Below the pieces are notes generated by a model. The model saw nothing but the letters and a program-made list of their open reading frames with translations. It was not told the origin of the DNA and did not search any database. This document shows, piece by piece, positions 1-11,500 of a stretch of DNA of 64,000 bases. Where the stretch lies: the NCBI RefSeq assembly GCF_964355755.1, contig NC_092671.1, forward strand, positions 5,779,001 to 5,843,000. The letters run 5' to 3'. Numbering within the stretch: the first letter of the stretch is position 1; every line of letters begins with the position of its first letter. Origin of the DNA: Antedon mediterranea (Eukaryota > Echinodermata > Crinoidea > Comatulida > Antedonidae). Position numbers and translations under genes: made by a program.

Positions 1-1690
1 CAAGAAAGGCAGGTGCGTAAGAAAAACATCCTCTGAACCAACACAATGGAGTAAATATATACAAACAAACACCCCGTCAAGTTTGTTTGTTGTAAAGAAA
101 AAATATACATTTACTCAACGGGCGAAAATAATGTGAGTTTATCTATGTTTTGCGGTGGTATTAAATTATATTTATGGTAATAAATGAAACCTACTGTGTT
201 TAAAATTATGTATGGATAAACAAGTATTGTTTTTAAGCTGTAGTATATCTTAGAATTTGTAATCTTAGGTCTTGGGTCTTAGCTTTCGTGATCTTAGGTC
301 TTAGGGGGTCTTAGCTTTCGTGGTCTTAGGTTTCGTGACACCCATGTGGTTAAAGTACAGTAACCGAGACCTAAACCAACACTCACATACATTGATGTAC
401 TAGAGATGAATACTGGTACAGAGAGAAGAACTGGCTGTCACAATAGCAGATAGGAAGTTATGGAGGAATCTAGTCATATATAGTATAGTCATATAAGTTC
501 GGCTATGTCCCGGACTAAGTAAGTAAAACGTGTAGAAATCCCGCGAATAATCGTCAACTTTTAAACGCAATAACTGTAGATTTTGTCGAAATTGTTATCA
601 ATTAATTGTAAAATAAAAGACCTCAACTAACGCACTGCCACGGGAACGAAATGGTGATATAATTAGCGGAAAACAAAGTAAGCATATTAAGAATAGGCAT
701 AACAGTACCTATATCTACACTAGCATTACCCAACATTTCTCAATGGACACGCAGCTTGTGTTTTACGTTTTGTCTGCACCTACCAGAGTAGGCTAGATAT
801 TAACACATAACAGAAAACAACAAACATTGAGAAGAAATACTTTCAGATACATACGGTAGGCGTGTTAATGTTTGGCATAAAAACAAAATGAAAACATGCC
901 AAGCCAAAACCTTCCTGTATGCGAAATTATCTGAGTCTGGGAAAAACAGAAAAGTGGGAAAATACAGATTCCATGGAGAAAACATTTACCGGTTCACATT
1001 TTACAGTGAACCTGACGTAAATCTGATTGGTATTGATTACAAATGACAGCTATTAAATGTATACCATCTGCTATCAGAAATTAAAGTTGATGATTGAAGG
1101 ATAACATGTGACGTAATAATGCTTCATAAATGTGTTGCTCCAAACGTGTTGTACCAAGGTTTTGATTTATAGAATGTCAAGTGCGAGGTGGTTACACAGG
1201 TGAAAACAAACTTAAGAGGTTTAGGATGCAGAATTATGAGCATGGCCTTTCTTGGCCATATGGTGTTAATCTGCTTCTGAGGAAACAGTTTTGTAAACGC
1301 TTGTATGCTATGTTGTTGAAAAGGGTTATTATTTCCTAAATGTTCAACATGATTTGTACTATTATAATATGTAGTAATTGAAACAGTTCATCGCAACTTT
1401 GCGTCTCGAACAACCCTTTCCTATAGCCGCCTTTATGTTTCGTTGACTTATTTATAAAAATGATAATGTTGCGGTCAGTGGCTGTCGTTATATGGAGAGG
1501 CCTAAATTCGATTTGAATAATGACATCTGATTCGAAGAAGAGCTATTGAGTTGCAATTGTTAACTATGTAAAAACACCCTAAAATATAAACACTTGTTTT
1601 AACTAAACACGGGTAGATTGGCGTTTACCTAAACATCACGATAATCTAAACACGCCCTTAGGCCAACCATAGTCCTACAATTAGTTGCCG
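1..1690. other. Intergenic spacer, no gene seen
   Basis: No exon-like open frame with matching splice sites or a recognisable domain was found here. A short stretch near 262-340 repeats words of the type 'tcttaggtctt' and 'tttcgtg' several times, which looks like local low-complexity duplication. The rest is AT-rich non-coding sequence on both strands. Confidence 0.5.
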
Positions 1691-2250
1691 TAAGAGAGGG
1701 CGCCAATGCTGAAGTATATCATGGGGATACTCTGTGGAGATCGATAGTTCTCCCATCTATCAACTATGGTAGTTCAGTATGGTGCTCTTTAAGTAGAATA
1801 GATATAGATATCTCCAGCTCCAAATGGCGCGTTATATCTTAAAAGCACCTCGAAATACACCTTGTGTCGCCTTATATTGAGAGCTTGGTTGGTCTCCAAT
1901 TAACGAGATCCATAACGCTCTTCGTATGAAATACTTCCATAGAATTATAAAGATGGAAAACTATCGATGGCCAAAAATAATGTTTATTGGAATGCTACAA
2001 CTTAATTGTGAATTTAAAGACTTAAGGTATAAGTTTCTATCTTGTATAAACGATATTCTCTTGAAGTGTAATTGTGATTCCAAAAATATCTTCACCACTC
2101 TCTCAAATTATAAAGAAGTCTACTTTCCAATTTCCAATTTCTGAAATCTTAAGAAAACTTAACTCTATAATGATAGATGAATGGAGAATTGAATTACAAA
2201 ATAAATCAAGTCTCCACATCTATAGATAGGATAGAGGTTGATAGTTGCTT
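1690..2250 (+). pseudogene. Decayed 3' end of a non-LTR retrotransposon reverse transcriptase ORF
   Basis: Read across changing frames, this stretch gives words typical of the C-terminal part of LINE reverse transcriptases: 'LPSINYGSSVW', then 'RYILKAPRNTP', then 'ELGWSPINEIHNALRMKYF'. A TGA stands directly before ELGW, and the frame shifts between the blocks, so the copy is dead. The last piece, from 1926, is open for 72 codons and is followed by 'DEWRIELQNKS'. No endonuclease or polymerase core is present, so this is a truncated relic. The family cannot be named from this fragment. Confidence 0.6.
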
Positions 2251-3600
2251 TTGCCTTTTTACTTTTCTGTTAATTGTTAGGCCTATATTTTATATTGTTA
2301 TTGTAAAGGATGCACCTTTGTGCTAAGTGTGCCACCGATCTAAAGGTGTAATTCCAAATAAAAATAAAATAAATAAATAAAATATCAGCGAATGCGGAAG
2401 TAACGACGACGACAACAACCAGTGCGCGAATTTTAAAGATTGAGATAGAAACCCTCTTTGTAAGTAACAGACACATATAGAACAAAGTCATAGAGGAAAT
2501 CTGGTGTAGGCCTCTTATAATCCACACCCTACAGTAGTTATTAATTTATTGTTGTAGGCCTACTGCATTTGTATTAGCCTACACAATCCTTCAGTTGCTT
2601 ATTATTGTAGGCCCCCGTGTAGGCCTTCGTGATATATATTGTACGTTGCCTCTGCTGTCCATCAGTCGACGTTTATACGTTTAAAACGCCATGTGTGACA
2701 AAATATTTATTTTTTTAACCAATATTAAGTTGAAATATGCGATGCGAGTGACCGAATGATATTAAAAACAATATATTTTTAATCTTCTCTTTTAATCCTA
2801 TATTATTATATTCAGGTACTTTATCATGTTAGGCACTCGGTTTAAGAAGGCACGTATGAATTTGTTTGTATGAACCATTACGTATGAAACGGTATGATTA
2901 ATAAAATAAAGACTACAGCAGGTACAAATAACATTTTAGTATTTTATTCGACATAAAAAGTGTAAAATCAACTCCGATAATTTGCCTTGGGGTTATAAAG
3001 GATATATACACCATTACTTAAAATACACATAGATACAGCATAATTCATCATTTGCTGCTTAACTACAAAAGGGCTATCTGCATTATCAAACTAGTTTGAA
3101 AAAAAAAAAGAGTATGATCTGTCTAAATATACAGTAGTAAAATGCCCAAATATGGTAGTGCTATGACATCATAATGGCAATATATGATATGTGCACATCA
3201 CAATTTTTGTCGCATAAAGTTTGATAATGTAGAAAGAACTTAAGCCTATAACATGAGTAAATGCGGAAAACAAGTTTCCTTTGGCAATATACGCGTTTAA
3301 CAGTGTGGCTGCTTTTTAAAACTATTTTCTATTGGCATAAAAAAGTAGGCACTAAATATTATATAAGTTAAAAAAAAGCTGTACAAAAGTACTATTTCGT
3401 CTACTCTTGTATATACAACACGTAATTGCGAACATTGTGTTTAGGTACACTGTTATCTTACAATTAATACGCTGGAATTACTGCCACATTTAATATTTGT
3501 ATTGGTTTAAACTCGATAAGCTGCCATGTAATTCTAAATGACCTTTTCTATTTACAATTACAGGATATATATAGTTTATTCAGATATAATCATGATACTA
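2251..3600. other. Non-coding spacer with one inverted-repeat element copy
   Basis: No gene was found. The region holds TAGGCCTA-type words near 2278, 2519, 2557 and 2624, and one diverged copy of the short inverted-repeat family listed separately at 3071-3243. The open frame on the minus strand at 2270-2527 shows no recognisable motif. Confidence 0.5.
3071..3243. mobile_element. MITE-like element, family A, copy 1
   Basis: The element begins near 'ctatcaaactagtttga'-type sequence and ends with 'aaagtttgataatgtagaaag'. The ends are inverted repeats of one another, and the middle holds 'cccaaatatggtagtg'. The same arrangement recurs at 11156, 15995, 38516, 39368, 40169, 40339 and 58258. There is no coding capacity, so it is probably a non-autonomous DNA transposon. 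Confidence 0.6.
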
Positions 3601-3627
3601 CACTACAAAAAAACTCATCAAGAAGAT

Positions 3628-3628
3628 A

Positions 3629-3659
<31 letters not shown>
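3628..3659. repeat. (TA)n microsatellite
   Basis: An uninterrupted alternation of T and A. A second run follows at 3721-3778, and a third at 5050-5083 closes the other side of the tRNA-like array. Confidence 0.9.
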
Positions 3660-3662
<3 letters not shown>

Positions 3663-3718
3663 AACCAGAGCTGCACCGACGAGATCTAATAAGATCGAAA
3701 CAGTACTGTCTGCAGATT

Positions 3719-3720
<2 letters not shown>

Positions 3721-3779
<59 letters not shown>
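3721..3779. repeat. (TA)n microsatellite bordering the tandem array
   Basis: About 58 bases of pure TA dinucleotide end exactly where the first 367-bp unit begins. Confidence 0.9.
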
Positions 3780-3780
<1 letters not shown>

Positions 3781-3926
3781 ATGATGTTGCGTAGCACTGT
3801 GTAAATTATATATAAATCATACTGTAAATTATAGAAACAGTGCTCATATTCGGAACATGATCTCATAATCGCGTCGAGCATAGCTCATTGGCGAAAGTTC
3901 CATATTTTTTAGTTGTATGAAAAAAT

Positions 3927-3997
3927 GTCTCTGGCGGGATTCGAACCTGCAACCTCTCGCTTACAGGGCGAGTATCATACCACTAGACCACAGAGCC
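3927..3997 (-). tRNA. tRNA(Pro)-like gene or pseudogene, array copy 1
   Basis: On the minus strand the sequence has a good A box (ggtctagtggta) and B box (ggttcgaatcc), and a run of six T directly after the 3' end, as RNA polymerase III terminators have. The body resembles animal tRNA-Pro in the D arm and the anticodon stem (ctcgc/gcgag). The loop reads CCTGTAA, so position 33 is C instead of U and the triplet is TGT, not a proline anticodon. G2-A71 in the acceptor and A51-C63 in the T stem are mismatched. It is probably a tRNA-derived element rather than a decoding tRNA. Confidence 0.6.
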
Positions 3998-4293
3998 ATG
4001 TATGGTATTATCACAGATTTTCACCCACCAGATACATTCTCTCATACAACAAACGCCCTCACAATCAGTGGAGGCTTAACAAGTCAGAATAAATTCCAAC
4101 TTTAATTCGCAACGGTTTTTTAAATAATATTTTGTATATGTAAATCAATGATGTTGCGTAGCACTGTGTAAATTATATATAAATCATACTGTAAATTATA
4201 GAAACAGTGCTCATATTCGGAACATGATCTCATAATCGCGTCGAGCATAGCTCATTGGCGAAAGTTCCATATTTTTTAGTTGTATGAAAAAAT

Positions 4294-4364
4294 GTCTCTG
4301 GCGGGATTCGAACCTGCAACCTCTCGCTTACAGGGCGAGTATCATACCACTAGACCACAGAGCC
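4294..4364 (-). tRNA. tRNA(Pro)-like gene or pseudogene, array copy 2
   Basis: Same sequence as the copy at 3927-3997, displaced by 367 bases, with the same loop CCTGTAA and the same T-run terminator on the minus strand. Confidence 0.6.
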
Positions 4365-4660
4365 ATGTATGGTATTATCACAGATTTTCACCCACCAGAT
4401 ACATTCTCTCATACAACAAACGCCCTCACAATCAGTGGAGGCTTAACAAGTCAGAATAAATTCCAACTTTAATTCGCAACGGTTTTTTAAATAATATTTT
4501 GTATATGTAAATCAATGATGTTGCGTAGCACTGTGTAAATTATATATAAATCATACTGTAAATTATAGAAACAGTGCTCATATTCGGAACATGATCTCAT
4601 AATCGCGTCGAGCATAGCTCATTGGCGAAAGTTCCATATTTTTTAGTTGTATGAAAAAAT

Positions 4661-4731
4661 GTCTCTGGCGGGATTCGAACCTGCAACCTCTCGCTTACAG
4701 GGCGAGTATCATACCACTAGACCACAGAGCC
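4661..4731 (-). tRNA. tRNA(Pro)-like gene or pseudogene, array copy 3
   Basis: Third array copy, lying in the left arm of the palindrome. It is mirrored by the plus-strand copy at 4868-4938. Confidence 0.6.
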
Positions 4732-4867
4732 ATGTATGGTATTATCACAGATTTTCACCCACCAGATACATTCTCTCATACAACAAACGCCCTCACAATA
4801 TTGTGAGGGCGTTTGTTGTATGAGAGAATGTATCTGGTGGGTGAAAATCTGTGATAATACCATACAT

Positions 4868-4938
4868 GGCTCTGTGGTCTAGTGGTATGATACTCGCCCT
4901 GTAAGCGAGAGGTTGCAGGTTCGAATCCCGCCAGAGAC
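4868..4938 (+). tRNA. tRNA(Pro)-like gene or pseudogene, inverted copy
   Basis: This plus-strand mirror copy starts with ggctctgtggtctagtgg, carries the loop CCTGTAA, and is followed after 'ccagagaca' by TTTTTT. Length and layout fit a tRNA of 71-72 nt, with a U33-to-C change and two stem mismatches. It is probably tRNA-derived and not a translating tRNA. Confidence 0.6.
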
Positions 4939-5047
4939 ATTTTTTCATACAACTAAAAAATATGGAACTTTCGCCAATGAGCTATGCTCGACGCGATTAT
5001 GAGATCATGTTCCGAATATGAGCACTGTTTCTATAATTTACAGTATG

Positions 5048-5059
<12 letters not shown>

Positions 5060-5087
<28 letters not shown>

Positions 5088-5534
5088 TTTACGTAGACGT
5101 TATATTTGCATTGTTTCAAAATGATATGAAAATGACTAAAACAACAATGCATTGTTAAAATGAAGTCCTAAATGACGTAAGTTATGAGATTCACCTGCCT
5201 GTAGTGTTTATTGTTTCATTATAAAAAAAACATCTATTGTTACATTTTATTATTATACTAATGAATGATAGATGTGTATATGTCATTGTTAAAGAAAAGA
5301 GAGAAATCCGCCTAAATTTGATTCTTTTGTTGACTTTTTCATTATGTGGCTTGTTCCAGATATTGTGAACTTTCTCAATTTCGTCATTTTCCTAGTATTT
5401 TAAACGCATGGATTTAGTTAATATTGTTGACGAATTGATGGTCTCTGAGGTTGTATAATTGAATTGGCATTCGTCACACCATAATAAAGTTCTTAAAGCT
5501 TGCTTCCCAAAGGAGAGAAAGCGCATAATAAACT
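5060..5534. other. Spacer downstream of the GH81 gene
   Basis: No gene was seen. This stretch would contain the 3' untranslated region of the minus-strand GH81 gene, which ends at 5535. A minus-strand AATAAA-type signal could not be placed with confidence. Confidence 0.4.
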
Positions 5535-8500
5535 TTACGTAGATCCATAGATAAACAGAAGAGTGCTAGCAAAACCTGTTCCGGCTTCTAGTCGGGCGCT
5601 ATATATAGATTTCATATAGTTTATTGCTTCCAACTTGGATATATTGTCAATTTGTGAGGTTATTGCGTAGCAAAATACTGCCCATTGTGTTGAAACTGGT
5701 TCTAGTGTATATAGTGATAAGTCTATGAGATTAGCGCCTGGTGCCGTCGTCGGATTTATAGCCCAACTGCAAACGTCTTCTATATTCCGCGCCCATTCCT
5801 AATAAAATAAAACACATTGTGTGCATCTACCATTTTCGATACATATTTTAATATGTCGCGAAAATGGTAGAAAATAATGGTAAAAATCAGTAACATTAAA
5901 ATGTTGGTGTTTTATGCGTGCAACTTAAGTACCGTATAATATACGACTAAAGCTTGGTTGCTTCCCACTTCACGCAACGTATGCGCCACAAGCGATGGTG
6001 GATTATCAGCCTGAACTGTCGCTTGTGATTGGTAAACTTATTTGCGTTTCGCTTACGCCATTGTGTTGCGTCTAAGTTGGAACGAAGCTTAAAGAGTCGC
6101 TTCAACCCTTTTTTAACAGTTAATTTACCTGATCCATATAATGTTTTGACACGGATGTGATTGGCAAAATTTGAAGTCCAACTATACATGCATGTCGTTC
6201 TGGAAATTGGTCTGGGTTACAAGGCCAGCTTAGTGTATAATAGAAAATTCCATCCTCTTGCATCTGCCCTAGTACTCCAAAGTTTTGAATAATTGGCGGG
6301 AAAATATGTTTGTTGTGCGCTCTAACGTGCCAATATTCCCTCGTTGATCTGATTTCGGTAGCTAACATCAGACGGCCTATATTTTGCATTGTTACGTCAC
6401 CAAGAGCGTGCCCGAGCGCCGCCACTGCGTGGTAACAGTTAATTGCCTAAAGAATAAATCAATGACGGTCAAACACCATGCGTTTTAGCGGTGTTTTTGA
6501 CAACCAATATTAGAGACCTTTCGATTTGGGACGACTACTAGAACCATGGTTGCATCATGTTCATGCATTTGGGGACATAGGGGTCTGCTTTATCGCTCGA
6601 TTCCTCGAAATGGTTCTATGGAGTAATTCATTTTACGCGATTTTAATCTTTTTTAAAAGAATGGCACTTTGTCGAATTCTTTTGACTTCTAATTTAGACA
6701 AGCATCGGTTCTATGGTGTAATGGTTAGCACTCCTACTACTAAGTCCAGGCAAAAACAAACAACAATACATTGTGCGCTAGACTTGCCCTAAGTCTGTAA
6801 TGTTGTCTTTTTTATGTTAGCCGGCATGTTTAGTTTTGTTTCAAGTCAAGCGTATACGTATGAAACGTATTTTTACTAATATTAAGTAAAAAAACTAACT
6901 AATTGTGCGCTGGCAGCTGCATCCCCGTCGTCGCAAATCGAAAGTTTCCATTTTACTTTACGGGATGGATTTATCATCATTTGTAAGTGTCGCCGTGCAT
7001 GATCAAAATTTCTAAATAATCTAAAGAATAAATAAAAATGATGAGGATCTTACTTCACTGGTTGATTCTGTAAGCCGTGTACCCCCTCCAATCCCCGTTG
7101 CCCAAGAATGACCCATGTACCAATCTTTATGGCGTACGGTTGGGAAGAATGTGTCATTTTTACTGGGATTTGCAACATCACGAACAATTGCTGTAATTCG
7201 TTCATACGTATCTAAAATAATAAAAGATAACTTTTTAAATATTTACAAAATTGATACAGTATATTATTCTTGCATTGTATGTATTGTTTAAAAAATACAT
7301 AGCGCCGCCTATCAGTGAGTTGTAATGTATTGCTACATGAGGGCAGTATAGAAAGAATCCTAAAGTTGATCCTCGTTTTTAAGAGCTGCAGTTTAGTCTA
7401 TAAACATGGAGGAAAAAATCACATGGTTTTACGTACATAATCCACTTATTAGGTTGAACGGACATTAGAAAGTTCCCGCTAAATCACCACTCAACATTTC
7501 AAATATGGCTACACAGATTCTTCTTACGGAAAATAAATCACATTTATATACTGTATAATATATATAGAAATCCACCGAACTAACCATTTCGTGCTGCCCA
7601 TTCCATGTGGTGCTTTGCATAGTAAGCTATACCATAGATCCAATACCCAAGATGAATATGATGGTTTGAATAAGAGACAAATCCAAAATTGGTCCAGTAA
7701 TAAATTGGTTCATATTTTCTATTGCTATACAGGAACATACCTCCCCAAATAGAATCGTACCTGATTAAAAAGCATATCATATATCAACCATACCATACAG
7801 TAATATTAACGGGACACCTTCGGGACCCAAAAGTGTCTTGGTTGGTTGTAGTGTGTTAAAACATGCCCTATATTTGCCTCATTCATGTCTGGGAAGTCCC
7901 GTTAATAGAGGGATGTCCCTGTTTCTCAAAGAAGGTGTTCTACTGTAAATGTTTTATAAGCATAAATTTAAAATATATACCATATTATGCCTATATGTAA
8001 TATGTCATAAAAGTGAAAAGTGTTTTGGAATGACTCGTATGTCTGTAGGACTGCGTTTAGGACCTAATTGGCAGAATGTCGTACCTAAATACGTTTGCTT
8101 CAGTTATTCCTTCAACTATACCAAGCCAGAGATCTAAGCACCGACGTAATGATTCATCTAGCTTAGTATAATGATTTGTCCCAAATGCCCTGGATATGCT
8201 GGCTAATCTTGATACCATTCCAATGGATTTACCAGCCCAGTAACTTTGAGCGCCCTCGCGCTTGCAGTCTTTATCAAGTGTGTGATTGGCGGCGTCCCTT
8301 GCAATTCCATCTATGATATCCTAATCGATTAAAAACAATTTAAATTGGAATAAAGCTTTGTAAATACATTATTTAGAATAGAACACAGCTAGTTTATTAT
8401 AAAGCACGATACGCTCGCTTAGGTTTACTTATGTGGTTTTTACTTGGCTCTTGTGCTTTGAGTTAAACATCATTATTTTTGTGGGACGATACAACCAGAC

Positions 8501-11500
8501 ATAATAATTAGACCGTTTTTTCTTATCATTTACTGTACTTAGAAAGATATTCGATTGCACACATTTTGCGGACAGTTGTTTTTATTGGGAATTCATCTAA
8601 ATCTTTACATTAAGCATAAAAACGGAATAATTTTCAATTAAAAATGAAATTAATTCCTCGGAGAAAATAAATATATTGTAAAGACAAAGAAGATAAAGTA
8701 ATATATTTTGTAACCCACACATAATTTCTTACCTGTAGCATTGTTGAATTTTCTTTTATTTTCTTGACCTCTTGTGGATCTGGGTCCATTTCAGCACGAA
8801 CCAGTGGCTCTTCCATTACCCATAGGTCTGATGTATAACCTTTGAACCCAAATATTGTTGGTATCAATGCGTCTTTTTCGAGTAAGACTTCCTTTGAAAT
8901 AACATTGTTAGAATAGAATTTGGACATTTTATAAAAGTTTTAGACCACAAAATTTATAGTATTCATAGAAATGTTGACTGATTTACAATTGTTACCTTAA
9001 TGTCTGTCTATGGAAATAGTATTTTTTCCATCCCATTTATCCATCACCACTTTACTACAAGTTACAACAACATTATTCAACTTATTCCTCAAGCTTTCAC
9101 CACCATAATTACCCAACACTACCAACAAACATTATTCGACTTATCCCTCAAGCTTTCACCACCATATTACCCAACACTACCAACAAACATTATTCGACTT
9201 ATTCCTCAAGCTTTCACCACCATATTACCCAACACTACCAATAAACATTATTCGACTTATCCCTCAAGCTTTCACCACCATATTACACAACACTACCAAC
9301 AAACATTATTCGACTTATCCCTCAAGCTTTCACCACCATATTACCCAACACTACCAACAAACATTATTCAACACTGCATTAAATCTATTCCACCACACAT
9401 TTGGAACATTTGTGATTCATCAGAATTTTGAGGACAGTTAATACAAAATGGATATTAGAAGCATTTATAAATCAAATATGAAATTGTTAGAGATTAGAAT
9501 AATTTTTATGAACCTTTATTTAATTTATTAGATGGATATCTTTGTTGTTTTTGTTTGCTTTTATATTTAATTTTTTATTTGATTATGTTTGTCCTTTGTA
9601 ATGTATTATTATGATGAAATTTAAAAAAATATGTGATTCGTATCTTCAGTGAAGAGTGAAATTAAATAACTTTCTGTAATTTCACTGTTCCCTGGTATCT
9701 TGTTTATCAACTTGAAAACAATGTATAAACTTATAAACAGTTAAGGAAAAAATGGAAAAATCAGCACTGTGGTCAAAACAATATAGATTATCTGATAAAA
9801 CTCCTAGAAAGTAGGAAGCATTGTGCCTTTTTCCCCTGACTATAAACCTACATGATGCGGTAGTGTAACGATCAGCAGCTGCGGTTCCTGTCTGTTTTGT
9901 AAATACTGGAAAACATGCGTATTCCAATCCCAACTTATGTATCCTGTATCACCGAGAACACAGGTTCGAGTCCTAGGCTTGTAAGAATATATTCCAACGT
10001 GATGTTCAAGCTGTTTAACTGCTTCGAAGTCACCTTTCTTGCCTGTACCGGCAAAAGCTAATTGCATGATGCCTGTAAAGTTTTCAGATTTAGAATTGAA
10101 AAACGCTTTCCCGCCTTTTATAGTCATCGTCATTTTTTCTGAAAAAAAGGCTGCAAACTTTCTAGTGTTTAGTTTAGGGTCGCCTAATGGTTCAGCTAAT
10201 TCTAATATAAACGAATTGCTGCTTATTTCCAATGGCGGCTCTTGAGAAGAATTTCTGCTACTTTCACAAACAACCTGTAAATAAAAACGAAGTAATAGTC
10301 AATTCTTGAGCCTTAAGTTTTATTCTCAATTATATTTCATAGGTCCATGTTATCACAAAGGTCACTGTTGAAGATGGACATTCAGAGAGTCAATATAGTT
10401 TTTTCCATAAAATTGAGTTGAGTCAAATACCGTACCTCAAATGGAGATCTCTTCCAATTAAAAGGAATAGGCTGGACAACATATTGACCTATAACATTAA
10501 CAGCATAGACATGTGTATTAGTAGACACGGTGGCCGTGTATGTAACTCTCCTTCTATCGTATGATAACTGACATGTATTTTTGGTACACTTTTCCCATAT
10601 TCTTTTGTTATGCCATTCACTTTTATTTCCATGGAGGAACTGGATCTGTAAAATAATTATATATTTTAATATAACGCATTGAAAACATACATACTATTAT
10701 TCGGTAGATGTCGATTTAAAAATAAAGCCATATTCTCCAGTAACTAAATAAATCTTCACTGTGTATATGACTCATTTCCACATTGTGTCAATTTTTTATA
10801 ATAAATAAACACTTGAATACATGTGCTTCTTTTAACATAACAAGAATTAAATATATTTGTAAGTTCTTTGAAATTTGCATTAAATTATATTTTAAAATAG
10901 AAAAACTTAGTCATTCAATCCTATTGAAGTGTCACATTTTTTAATTTTTAAAAAGGTGTGAACTAAACATTTGAAATTTGTATTATTAAACCTTTTATCA
11001 ATCACCATTTAAGTCAAAGTTTTAATTCACAAGGGATTAAACAGTAATCTTATGATATATCAATATTCAGACATAACGACTTATTACTAATAAATGTTAT
11101 CAATGATAAGTGGTACCGAAAGATGTTGTTATAAGGGATAATTATGTATGATATTAAGCTCTGTCTATGTGACAACAAAAAAGGCATGTGCCCAAATAAT
11201 AATGGTAGCGATATGCTCAAATATGGCAGTGATATGACATCATGGCACATCACATTTTGTTGTCACATAAAGTTTGATAGTGTAGACAAGGCTTTATATA
11301 GAAGATCTCCTTGTTTATAAGTAGGCAGTATATATGACACTTTCATTACATTTGACAGATGTATAGTATCATAACCCCACACTCTGATGACTAGCAATGC
11401 AATGAACTCAGTTTAAATAATTTATCAGCCTGAGTCCTAAAGTCTATTTTACTTATGGAAAAAACACACCTCTTCCAATCCACCAAAAACGTTTTTTGAT

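Larger units (their letters stand above)
3781..4799. repeat. Tandem array of 367-bp units, about 2.8 copies
   Basis: The unit beginning 'atgatgttgcgtagcac' starts at 3781, 4148 and 4515, a period of exactly 367 bases. The copies look identical by eye. The third copy is cut at 4799, where the sequence turns back on itself. Each unit carries one tRNA-like gene on the minus strand. The identity suggests very recent amplification, or an assembly duplication. Confidence 0.92.
4540..5059. repeat. Near-perfect palindrome, arms about 260 bp, no spacer
   Basis: The sequence is its own reverse complement around a centre between 4799 and 4800 (cctcacaat/attgtgagg). Base x on the left pairs with base 9599 minus x on the right, and no mismatch was seen over the tRNA-like segment and its flanks. 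The right arm ends in a (TA)n run. A spacerless palindrome this long is hard to maintain in cells and is also a known form of assembly or library foldback artefact. Confidence 0.9.

Noticed and set aside
3917-4472. Two identical 62-codon frames
   Set aside because: They run through the tRNA-like segments of the 367-bp array and are identical only because the units are.
3781-5059. CRISPR-like array
   Set aside because: The units are 367 bases, identical throughout, contain tRNA-like segments and no spacer/repeat alternation, and the DNA is eukaryotic.
9000-9431. 143-codon plus-strand frame
   Set aside because: It is produced by the 58-bp minisatellite in a GH81 intron and has no domain.
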